Shown here: in pieces, positions 48,481 through 59,015 of the stretch | How positions within the stretch are numbered: the first letter of the stretch is position 1 | How the letters are laid out: the number at the start of each line of letters is the position of its first letter | Source: Uloborus plumipes | Lineage: Eukaryota > Arthropoda > Arachnida > Araneae > Uloboridae | Direction: 5' to 3' | Assembly: GCA_038373865.1 (NCBI GenBank) | Contig: JAXGGA010002973.1 | Location: 47,042 to 111,041, forward strand | DNA length: 64,000 nucleotides | Notes under the pieces: generated by a model | The model's input: the letters and a program-made list of their open reading frames with translations, nothing else | Told to the model about the DNA's origin: nothing | The model's database searches: none | Made by a program: the position numbers and the translations under genes

Positions 48481-49485
48481 ATTCAACATTGTTTTCTATG
48501 TTTATCTCGAGTTAGTTTTCTCGAAAATTTCTATATCTTGAATTCCTGGCTGCATAAAATTTCAAATTTAATCCAAAGTGATCTTAACCAACAGTTATGA
48601 CTTTTTTTTCTTTTATTGCTTACATTCATACCTCCATAATCTAAAACCTCTGTATCTCGAAAATTCCTTATCTAGAATTTTTCTGCTGTCCCATGAAATT
48701 CGTTACAGACAAGTTCCACTATAATACTTAGTACTTTAAACTTCAATCTAACTTTCGTTACGTGCTTGTTGCACATAAAAGCTACTTTATAATGTATTGT
48801 CTCTGACGTAAATTTATGTTGTATTATGGAAAATGCATGTTAGGGGAAAAGTTTTTATCTCCAAGATTTTAATGAATATTGGAATTTTTTAAACATAATT
48901 TTCCATGATATGGTCATTCGGATATCCGTAAAATGTTATTCTTATACCAATACTACAATTAATGCCACTGTTACGATTAAATAATAATTAATGATACCTA
49001 AAACGAAAAAATGCAAACTACAATACGGAATACCAAAACTAGAAATGTAAACAATAACTCTACAGCGTGAAGATTTCGCACCATTTTTTATTTTGGAATA
49101 CCCATATTTCTTCATCAAATCAATAATTCTAGATAAAAAAATTCTAATTCACTCGGTGACTAATTTCATTTATCTTTAATTCTATATATATAGGAAAATA
49201 TCGTCAAAAGTGGAGTATTCCTACTCCACTAAATAAACTGATACAAGTAAAAGTATTTTATTCATAACTTGGATTTGTCAACTAATTAATCATATAATCA
49301 TTGAAATCCTCTTTTTTTAACCTCTTTTTTTGAAACCCTCATTTTGCTTAACATCGTAATATTTTCGTCATTTCAGACATATCTGTAAAAATTTTAAATA
49401 CTTTTAAATTTTAAAACATATAATAAAACTGATTTGTTAATTGGAAGTAAAAAATATTTAATTATCTATTTTTTTTTAATTACGG
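48481..49485. other. AT-rich stretch with no recognised gene
   Basis: No feature supported. Confidence 0.45.
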
Positions 49486-49487
49486 TA

Positions 49488-49658
49488 CAGTCGAACCCGC
49501 TTAACGGAATAGTCCTTTTGCCACGAAAAAGTATTCTAATAAGCGCGATATTCAATTAGCCGGTATAAATATAATACATTACAACTGTTTGGTACATAAA
49601 AATGTATTATATTAAGCGGGATATTTTTAACTGATATTCTAATAAGCTGGCTCGACTG
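49488..49658. mobile_element. 171-bp pogo-like MITE
   Basis: Ends CAGTCGAACCCGCTTA (49488) and the complement of CAGTCGAGCCAGCTTA (ends 49658). TA lies on the left and TG on the right, so one flank has mutated. CAGTCGARCC ends are typical of pogo/Tigger-like elements. A decayed copy lies at 36090-36240. Confidence 0.75.
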
Positions 49659-49659
49659 T

Positions 49660-51497
49660 GTTAGCAATAAATATACTGACATTTTTATTTATTTATTTAT
49701 TCACTGCTATTTTTTCATGGAAATATATAAAATTATTACCATGAAATACTTTTTAAAAAACTATGATAATAATAATAATAATATCGTGTCTAGTCATGTT
49801 AAAAGGAATGATTGTAAACTTTGTTTATCCGCAACAACACTGTTGCAATAAAGAAAACAAAGTTACAGTAACTTAACTTTTTCTGTTTGTTGCTCGGAAA
49901 AAAGATGTAGAATTACTTCTCCCCGTTTTCATTTATCTTTTTTCAAACTAATTTCAAAATTGAATTTTATGTAACTGAATTTATTATTGCAGTCAGCTTT
50001 AAAAAAAACATTCATGTTTGATAGAATCACCTTAAAAAATTATTAAGTTCAACACAAAATAATAATCATTTTTTCTAACTTATTTTCAATTTCATATTAT
50101 GTATTTTGGGGAAAATGCATTGGATTTAATTCATTTTCCACTTACAATGATGGAAAAATTTTTGAGCATTATGGTTAAGCCGCAAAATTATACTCTTGAA
50201 AAATATTTCATTGGCTTTCATCTCTTGTGTTTTTATTATTATTTAAGAAACGTTTGAAAAAGTTTAAACAGTATTTTCTTTTCTATTTCGACACAGTTTT
50301 TTCAGTGCAATTAAAAATTCAAATTTTAATTGACTGCGTAAAATTTAAATGTATACCATTTTTGAGGAAATCATTTACAGTTTAAAGAAAGACAAGATAA
50401 TGAAAAAAAATCAGCACTCAGGCATTACATTTTTATAAATATAAGTTTTTAGGTACTTCATTAAATTGTTCTTTGAAATAACCACTCTGAATTTTCTTAA
50501 AGTAATTGTCTGAGCAAATATTAGAAACAAAATAAACCACGAATGTCGTTAGAAATTTGGTAGATTTACATTATATTCTGAAACAGTTTTCATTAACTTT
50601 TGTATTACCACTATAATTTATTATTTTTAACTTGAATGTCACATTTTTAACTCTTTAGTTACACACGCAAACTGTCTTATAAAGTATTATTTCTGAAAAA
50701 GGTTAAACGCTCTAGTTAAGAGAAATATTATTAACTGCAGATTTTAATGAATGCCATAATTTTATAAACTTTACTTTTCCATTTCATGACTGACCGGAAT
50801 TTTTTTAATAAAAACATTACTACGAATATAACACTTTTATGATTAAACAATGATTAATACTACTTAATACGCAAAATGAATCAAACAAAAACTGAGTTCT
50901 TCCTTTTAATACTCTGGAATACCTTTTATTTTATTTATCAAATTTATTCTTTTAGCTGAAAACGAGCTAATTCGGCCGGAGACAAATTAGAATTGTCTTC
51001 AATTGGCGTTAAGAAAAATATTGTCTAATGTGTAATATTCCCACTCTGTTAAATATACTGTTGAATGTACAGGGTGACCGGTAATTAAAGCGCTGACGCT
51101 AATAACTAATTTCTCGAAAATCTCTGACTTCACTTCACTTCACTCCTCGAGGGGCCACAGTACCTGTCATTGTTGTGACTTAACCTGATACGGCATCCTC
51201 GAGGCTTTTTATTAAACAATTATAACAATTACAATATCTAATTTTCACAAAAACATACGATAATTACAACAAATAGTAACACGAAGCATAAAACACTTAC
51301 AACATATATTGACACAAAAACATAAAATAATTTAAACATATAATCACATAAAGTTAGCAGTTTACACTTTCTCATTAAAAACAGGGTTACACAGAAGATT
51401 ATATAAGCAGTTGTACAGGTAGACGAGGAGAAAATCGCTGACTCAAAACATTCTATTTAAATTCTAAAACTAAGTACAATACATAGAATATGTGCAA
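49660..51497. other. AT-rich stretch, fragments only
   Basis: ACAGGGTGACCGGTAATTAA near 51069 looks like a single transposon end. CTTCACTTCACTTCACT near 51126 followed by CCTCGAGGGGCCACAG resembles a SINE tail on the minus strand. No gene is supported. Confidence 0.4.
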
Positions 51498-51670
51498 TAC
51501 ACCACCAACTCGGTTATTCCGTCCACGCACTGCAGTTTCGTGCTTGTTAGCCCTCGTACACCTGGAATAGGATGTAACCGAGCTAGAGGCAGAAATCATC
51601 TTAAAGAAGCAAAGAGAGCCAAAAAAAAATGGTAGCCTATGTGAAATTAGAACACCAGCGAGAGACCGCA
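51498..51670 (-). repeat. Penelope-like terminal repeat, minus-strand copy
   Basis: Shares its sequence with the right window edge (63830-64000): CAATACACCACCAACTCGG, CTGCAGTTTCGTGCTT, CAAAGAGAGCCAAAAAAA, GTGAAATTAGAA and ACCAGCG. Read on the minus strand, the hammerhead stem II, GAAAC and stem III parts are present. The 5' core reads GTGTACGAGGGC instead of CTGANGAGTGC, so this ribozyme copy is decayed. Confidence 0.65.
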
Positions 51671-51679
51671 CATTGGTAA

Positions 51680-51787
51680 CCCAGGTAGCACAAATAACCT
51701 TTAAACGTTTTATAAACGTTTTTAAGCGGTTGTGACAACGTTAATAACCATTTTACAACCTTTAAAAAACGAAGTGTGCTACTTGGG
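51680..51787. mobile_element. 108-bp MITE with CCCARGTAGCAC ends
   Basis: CCCAGGTAGCACAAAT at 51680 is mirrored by GTGTGCTACTTGGG ending at 51787. The interior has AACGTTTT-type inverted units. It sits between two oppositely oriented Penelope-like terminal fragments. No certain target duplication. Confidence 0.6.
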
Positions 51788-51819
51788 AAGGTATAACTCG
51801 TAAATTTCAAGGCAGGAAT

Positions 51820-51914
51820 AAAGCATGGCTGCAACTCGGTTACTTCCTATTCCTGGCTGAGGAGTGCCAACAAGCACGAAACTGCAGTTCTTGGATGGAA
51901 TACCGAGTTGGTGG
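51820..51914 (+). repeat. Penelope-like terminal repeat, plus-strand copy (left part)
   Basis: Runs from CAACTCGGTTACTTCCTATTC through the hammerhead motif to CCGAGTTGGTGG. It resumes after the hAT MITE at 52269 as GTTGGTGGTGTATTGCAT. Orientation is opposite to 51498-51670. Confidence 0.7.
51846..51900 (+). ncRNA. Hammerhead ribozyme motif (Penelope-type), plus strand
   Basis: Core CTGAGGA at 51857-51863, which satisfies CUGANGA. Stem II is GTGC (51864-51867) and GCAC (51874-51877) with loop CAACAA. Then GAA (51878-51880) and the short stem III octamer ACTGCAGT (51881-51888), with T at the cleavage position 51889. Stem I pairs CCTATTCCTGG with CTTGGATGG, with internal mismatches. Penelope-like elements are known to carry type I hammerheads with very short stem III (established). 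Activity is inferred, not shown; monomers of this kind are often weak. Confidence 0.72.
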
Positions 51915-52268
51915 CAGGGGTGCCCATCCCCCCCCCCCCAAAAAATTTCTCAACCCTTTTGTGCTATTTATTTTGTTATTTTAATAGAATTATTTGAATA
52001 GAATAGCTTTTTTCCTCTTCCATACATTCCAAGCACACACATAAACACAAAATAAATAAATAAATAAAATACTAATAAAGAAATAAAAGAAATAATTTAA
52101 ATAAAAAAATAAATTCATGAATAATTTTTATTTAAAAAATCAGAAAATAATTTAAATTAAACAAATAAAAAATTAAATAATTTAAATAAATAAATTAGTT
52201 TTAAAAATCCCCCCCAAAAATTTTGATGGCGCAACTTGCGCCATAATCCCCTCCTATGGGCACCCCTG
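51915..52268. mobile_element. 354-bp hAT-type MITE, TSD gttggtgg
   Basis: Ends CAGGGGTGCCCAT (51915) and ATGGGCACCCCTG (ends 52268), flanked by gttggtgg at 51907-51914 and 52269-52276. The flanks join into the Penelope-like terminal repeat, whose uninterrupted text exists at the right window edge. The interior is a poly(C) tract and AAATAAAT low-complexity DNA. Confidence 0.85.
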
Positions 52269-52490
52269 GTTGGTGGTGTATTGCATGTTTCTGCTTTTGC
52301 CCTAGCTAAAGGGGGGTAACTTACTGCGCATGTGTTCAATGTGTCTTCTATTTCTATCTATTATATGGCACATACGAACAGCGAAATTCTGCATCAATCA
52401 CCGAGGAGACGATGTTTGAACGTTTTCAACAACTGCGAACTTTTAAATGATTGATTCTCGACACGCTCGGACTTCTTGTCTTAAGATTAA

Positions 52491-53000
52491 CCCATAAATG
52501 CCTGACATTTTTTTATCCAAAGATATTTTGTATACTGGTTACAAACAGTGTTTAATAGACAGGAAAAATAATAAAAAAACATTATGTAAAAAAAATAACT
52601 TTTTTATTAAGGAAAGAAAAATCGTCCCTTAAAAGTTACGATAGACCCCAGAGGGTACATACTTTTTTTACTAAAATATTTTTCTGCTTGCGATATAATA
52701 TTTAAAAAGACATTTTATAAGAAGAAATAAAATCAGCAATTAACATAAACTGGGAAGCTGGAAATTGAAAACTTAGCTATTTTTCTTGAGATTGTGAACG
52801 ATGTCATTTTCGATAAAGATCATATTAAAACTGCTACAGAACACACTTTACAATGGTTGTGTGCTGCAATCTGTTTTTAACGAATTGAAACAATACCAAG
52901 GTACTCATTGAACACTATTATTTGGTTGAAATGTGCATTTTGAGGAAATTCAGACTCTTATTTGGACCGTACCTAAAAAGGGACGCTAGGCATTAATGGG
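52491..53000. mobile_element. 510-bp piggyBac-like MITE, TSD TTAA
   Basis: Inverted ends CCCATAAATGCCTGAC (52491) and the complement of CCCATTAATGCCTAGC (ends 53000), flanked by TTAA at 52487-52490 and 53001-53004. No coding region. Different ends from the other two TTAA elements in the window, so a separate family. Confidence 0.8.
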
Positions 53001-53004
53001 TTAA

Positions 53005-54166
53005 ACTCGGTCGCAAACTTTCTTTGCGTTAAAATTGTGCTGTTGTTGTTCGAATAATACGTTCGAACAATTAAAATGAGCCCAGAGAGGCTATATCTCG
53101 ACATTTAGACTGAAAAGTAAACAAAGAGCCAACTCAATGAACTTGCGCAAAAAAAAATCTGGCAACTCCCAGAATCTAGCCCCCCCCCCCCCCCTCCCGC
53201 TCGAATTTGGGCTAAATACTCCAAACAATGTTTCAAAAATAGACATTTCTTTTCAACGCGTTAACTACTGGTCAGTCTGTAAAATTATTTTTTTTTCATA
53301 ACTTAATTTATGATAATGTATAAGCACAAAATAACGACTGACTTAAAAGTTCATTTTGCTGAGCATCGGAATTTTCCCAACCACTCTTGAGCTTAGGTTT
53401 TGCATATAAGCTCTCAGATTTTAAATATGTTTTCTTAAACAAGATGTATTTGAAATTAAAAATGAGGCTTCTAAATTTGATTTTTTTCCAAATTAACGTA
53501 GTAAGAATTATAAATATACTGCAACTAAACTTATTTATTTCTTCATATTGTTTTGATAAAAAATATTTCATTTTTAAAAATTACTCATTATACTGCTAAC
53601 AATATTTCTCGGCGTAGTTTAATACCTGCAACGATGTTCTTGCTGTGAAGAAAACAAAGTTACAGTATTTTCTGTTTTCATTTGGGTCTCAGACGCGGAT
53701 GCTTAGCAAAAAATATATATAATAGTATGATATATTTCTTTCTCCCCATTTTAATGAATTTGATTTGAAAACTGTATTCAATGTTAGCTTTTCTATTTTC
53801 AGCATTTTTTTTTTCCTTTCAAGCTCTTAAAAAATAGTTTTCAATATAATTTCAACCTATGCTTTAAATCAAATAATTTTTTTTCCTCTCTTTTCTTTTC
53901 ATTATAAAGCTAAATTTTTTTCTTAATGCTAAGTAATAATTATAATATTAATAATGTTGTTCATGCAATGTTTGCTTCAAATATTACCTGTTATGCTGAA
54001 TTCCATCACCTTAAAGGATACATAAAGCTCTACATCTACACAAAATAAAACTATAATGTTTTTTAATACTTTAATGGTGACGGGCTTTGTTTTTTTTTTT
54101 TTTTTTTCAAATGCATTGCATTTTATTCAGCTTTTACTTGCACGGGGGGAAAAAATTTAACCAGCA
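53005..54166. other. Stretch with poly(C) and AT-rich DNA, no gene
   Basis: A run of about 15 C lies near 53179. TTGTTCGAA and TTCGAACAA form a small inverted pair near 53046-53071. No gene is recognised. Confidence 0.45.
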
Positions 54167-54169
54167 TAA

Positions 54170-54313
54170 GGGCCCTACTCCAAATCAGCAGAAAACGCGA
54201 CAGAAACCGAAGGCAGAAACCGAAAATCCGGGTACTTTCCATAGGAATATCATTTAATCCGTTTTACATTTCTGCTTTATTTTTCTGCTTTGCGTCAATG
54301 TGGAGCAGGGCCT
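54170..54313. mobile_element. 144-bp Harbinger-like MITE, TSD TAA
   Basis: Ends GGGCCCTACTCCA (54170) and the complement of AGGCCCTGCTCCA (ends 54313), flanked by TAA at 54167-54169 and 54314-54316. A 3-bp TWA duplication with GGGCCCT-type ends fits PIF/Harbinger MITEs. Confidence 0.72.
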
Positions 54314-54316
54314 TAA

Positions 54317-56342
54317 CTGAACAAAAAGCTTTAACTGTTGTAAAAAAATTTCAAGTGCTTTCATTATTTCTTCTGCTCTTTTATTTAAAAGCAACCAACG
54401 AGCGAAAACTTTAACAATATTTTCTTTTATATTTCAAGGTAGTATTTAAACCATTCTCTGGAAGCGAAAATTGAGCATTTTTATCGGAGCATTTCCATAA
54501 TTTAATAACTTTTCGGTTTTTTTTTTTTTTTTCGAAAACAAAATGAGCATTACTATACAAATTCCGTATTGATATGAAAAACTGATATTTAAGGGTCTTT
54601 TCCGCTTATTATTATTATTTTGTTGTCTATGACAAAAAAAGGATGAAGGATGTATTAAATAACACAAAAAGGATGGGGCATTTTTGGAAAAACCACTTGA
54701 ATTATATTTACATATACATTAAAATTACAGAAGAAAATTATGACATATAGGTAAAAGTTTCTAAAAACGCTCATATCTGTAGTTGAGGTTCGCCTATCTG
54801 TAAACGTGTTTATTTCTTCGGCTTTGATGTTGAAGCTAAAAAATATATTTTTCTGTTACACTTACAAGCCGATACTATTTTACAAAATATCTTGTTTTTG
54901 TAAGCAATAATGTAAAAAAAGTTTTCACGTTTTATCATCACAGGTTCACTTACAATAACTCTTAATATGTTTTAAAACGAAATCAATTTCTCATAAATCC
55001 AAAGTCATCATTAACAATTTTTCAGAATAGTTCTAATTAAGCTATTGACATTCAACCTGGATAAAATTTAAAAATAAGGCAAAAAAAATAATAATGTAAT
55101 TAAAATAATTTTTAAAGAATTAAATTACTCTTAAAATGATAAAAGTGATTTTGGTTACATAATTGAAAATGTTTCAGTCTGAACATTAAAATTATAAATT
55201 TTGGCAAGCAATAGGCTTTTACTACTAAAGTTTTATAAAAGGAATCTTTCATAAAAGCTGTAACTAAGTATAAGTCTTACATGAAAGAGTGATATACACA
55301 GAAGATCAACTGGTGTAAAATATTTGTAGGCTTGATTTCCATGTCGTTGTTTGAATTCTTCTGATACAATAATGCTTGTTATTGTAAACGGGAAGTTAAT
55401 CAAAATACATTCTTTTCATTTTTATGGATCTTACTACGCTCTTTGTAGAAGTTCTCATATTTTTCTACATTTATTTTTGTAATACTTGAATCCTATGCGA
55501 CAGCAAAGTATTCATAAAAATTGTTTAAATTACAAAGAAAAATCCAAGTATGATATTACAATGATAAATTTTCTCATTTTTTTTAATTTCTTTCGCTAAG
55601 TTAAATTTTTGTCTTTTATTTTCAAAATCAATCTAATATTCATAAAAACTTTAAATTAAAAAAAAACTGTGAAGCGTGTTCAAGTAATTCCAATCTATCT
55701 TTTCCCCCCTTTCAATCAGACCTTCAAAAACAAGAAACAAAATCTCGAAAACTTTTTTTGCGTATCAATCCTAGTTCTTTCCCTTTTCAATTCCTTTTTA
55801 CACTAGTTTTTCTTTACTTTTTCACGTAATGGAAAAGAAATCTCGCTTTTCCACTTTTCCTATAAAGCTCTTTTGAAAATTAAATGCACTAGAAATTGAA
55901 ACTGACAAGCGTGAGTCAATTGCTGTTATTTTGGTATTTTGATTCGTTTCACTAAAAAGATATCAAGCAACTTTTCAGTGTCTTAGTTTTCTTTCTTACA
56001 GATAAATTTCACTTTCATAAATATGAAAACGAAATTTATCTCTTATTTATATAAAACCGAAGCGAAACGTTTCCTGAAAGTGATTCTTCTGTTAAAAAAA
56101 GTTTTAATGTGAGAAAAATAGATATTGTTCATAAAAGTCCTGAAAATAAGCGAATCAAAGAAATAGTTGAAGAAGAAAAGCATTTAATTGAAACTTAAGT
56201 TTATGTGTAAGTTTAAATATTTATTAATTTGAATCGTATTATCTAAGCTAAAGCATAGACATTCTGCGTCTTATTTCACAAAATTCTGCATGATCGTGCC
56301 TAAAAAGGGGTATTTGCTATGGATTGTATTTCCTTTAAGATA
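54317..56342. other. AT-rich stretch with no recognised gene
   Basis: No gene, RNA or paired repeat seen; one poly(T) run near 54517. Confidence 0.45.
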
Positions 56343-56350
56343 TTGTGCAG

Positions 56351-59007
56351 TAGGGTGGAGCGAAAAAAAATGAATTTTTGATTTTCCTAAACGGGTACCT
56401 TTCATTTACTGTGAATGAGGATAAGTAACAATTCTGTAAAATATTTCACTTTTGCGACGTCATCTTTAGTCTGCGCATTTGGCCTAAAGTTTTGAAATTT
56501 TAGATTTTTTTTAGATTTTTCAAATTTTTTTAAAAAATATTGCAAATGATAAAACTAGTGACGGGTGGTTATTAAATGGAAGAAAAAGGTTTGAAATATA
56601 CAAGAAATTTTTAAAAATCATTTCAGATTATAATTTCAGTCTGCGCATTAGGCCCAAAGTTCATCCAATTTTCAGAAATTTCCGATATTTTCAATATTAG
56701 CAGAAATTTTAAAAATCAATATTTCCTCTCAATATTTACTAAAAGTGCCTTCAAAACATTTTCTTAATCATTTTGTTGTTTCTTTGAACTACTCAACTCT
56801 ATGCTTGTTCATTGAAATTACCCAGGACTCACCACGAGGAAGTGGCCGCACTTTGGGCGCCACTCGCGCTCCCCTTGCTTCCAACCGATGAGAGCACACA
56901 TTTACATTTCTTAGGCAAGTCAGAAACAATAAATTGCTTTTTTGAGTAGGAAATTGTTTGCATTGGTTTTGATGGATGCACTACAAAGACAGGAAAATAA
57001 AGGTGTAATACGGAAACGAAGAAAAACTTGGTAGATCTCTGTAATGGAACATTTGCCAATTACATTTAAATGAAATTAATTTGCTGCATTTTTTGCAAAA
57101 GCTAGATGGACCTACCAGTGGACCAAAGTGATTTTTGGGCCTGTTAGACGAAGCTAAACATGTTATACTTTCAAATCAGTTCAATATGAACCGATAGAAT
57201 TTGTCATTGATCAGATTGATTTTGACAATAAAAATGGTTCAAGTACTGAGCAACAGTAACTTCATGAGATGAGTAAGGTAGTTTTGACTGGGAAAATATC
57301 CCAAAAAAATGTGAAACAGAAGTCTAAGAAAGCTTTCCCTAATCAGATGTTGACTACAGCAAACAATCATTAGACTCTAATTTTTAAAAGAGTTCATAAC
57401 TTTCGCGGGTAAAAGTGTCCTTGCTCTTTTAGGATGAAGTACAGACGTTACTAATTTAGCTATGAATTCGTGTGAGATTTTAAAGATTATCTCTCCGGGA
57501 AGAAGTAGAAAATTGTATTCACATCTATTCAAAACAATGTATACTTTGCACCCAAGAAATATGCTGTTATCAAATGTATGTATGTTTGTTCCTTATACAA
57601 ATCCAGTTTTCGTCGGATTTTCAACAAACATGGCACAGAGGTTCCCTGATGCATTAGAATTCACATAGGCAGGGGTTTTGAAATTTTTAAAAAATCCAAA
57701 AAGCCCAAAATTCAAATTTTTTCTCAAAATGGCCATTTTCTTATAATTTGGAATAGATAGAGTAATAAAGATAAGACTTTAAGCACACAAATTGATAAAA
57801 TGTAACACATTTAAATAGGAGTATTTTCCTACAAAGATTACGATCAACAATGAATTATCCATTTAAGGCTCAACTATTTCTTTTTAGCATGAAATAAGTT
57901 TTTATATTCTCATGTGGATAGAATTCATTCAAATATTTTTTAGAGCTTGTTGTATTAATAAGCACCCAGGCAACGCCGGGAAATAATCTGGTTAGTTCAT
58001 AAGAGAGAGCATATAAAGAAACTTGTTTTAAATCGTATTATAAAAGCTCAATCTAGAAAACAAACAAGCAAACAAGTGAGAACGCTTCAGATCCCAAAAA
58101 ATAGACAAAAATCTATTTTCATATATTACATACATAAATCAAAAGTCAGTATACATCGATATGATTTCTTGCCATGATGTGGAAATTACAAAGCTACCTT
58201 TTACAGGTAATTTAACAACACAATATTTACAAAGATTATGGAAGCTGAGAATTTAGATATAATTTCTGAATGCGCTCTTTTTAAACTGCCATTCAAGACT
58301 CAATCAGTTGAAAGAGCTGTCAAATAGGGCACAAGCTCTTCAAAATTGGTATGTAATCACAGGAAAAGAAAAAGTTTAGTAAAAACGAGGATATCTAACA
58401 GAAATATTTGATCAATTTACGACACAAAGCAACAATTTAACTGTGAAAGACGTATCTAAGAAATGCAAATACGTGCTTGCATTGGTTGGAAGGAAGGGTT
58501 CACGTGTAGGACTAGAAGTGCGGTCACCTCCTCGTGGTGAGTCCTGGGCAGTTCCACATGAGCTAGCGAAGAGTTGCAGGGTTCAAAGTAATAACAAAAT
58601 GAATAAAAATAAGTCTGAAGACACTTCAAGTGAATATTGAGAGGAAATACTGAGTTAAAATATGTCGAAAATATCAGAAATTTTGGAAAATTTGATGAAC
58701 TTTCAGCGCATTGCACGAACTGAAATAATAATCTAAAATGGTTTTAAAAAATTCTTTGTATATTTCAAACCTTTTCATTCCATTTAATAACCACCCGTCA
58801 CTAGTTTTATCATTTGCAATATTTTTTTAAAAAATTTGAAAAATCTAAAAAAGTTCAAAAATTTCAAAACTTTAGGCCAAATGCGCAGACTAAAGATGAC
58901 GTCGCAAAAGTGAAATATTTTACAGAATTGTTACTTATTCTCATTCACAGTAAATGAAAGGTACCCGTTTACGAAAATCAAAAATTCATTTTTTTCGCTC
59001 CACCCTA
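56351..59007. mobile_element. hAT-like foldback element, TSD ttgtgcag
   Basis: Seen: the exact 8-bp repeat ttgtgcag at 56343-56350 and 59008-59015 flanks TAGGGTGGAGCGAAAAAAAA (56351) and its complement ending at 59007. The inverted arms extend about 560 bp (to about 56925 and from about 58445) and include GGACTCACCACGAGGA and CTTCCAACC blocks in both. The central 1.5 kb contains an open frame of 68 codons (57462-57668) and other fragments without a recognised motif. The duplication fits hAT (T at 2, A at 7); such long arms are unusual for hAT. TAGGGTGG ends are shared with the outer element at 4288-10404. Confidence 0.83.
57950..57995 (-). repeat. Short CCCGGCGTTGCCTGG fragment
   Basis: On the minus strand, CCCGGCGTTGCCTGGGTGC resembles the CCCGGCGTTGCACGGGC start of the dispersed repeat at 46029 and 48032. 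Only this piece is seen. Confidence 0.4.
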
Positions 59008-59015
59008 TTGTGCAG

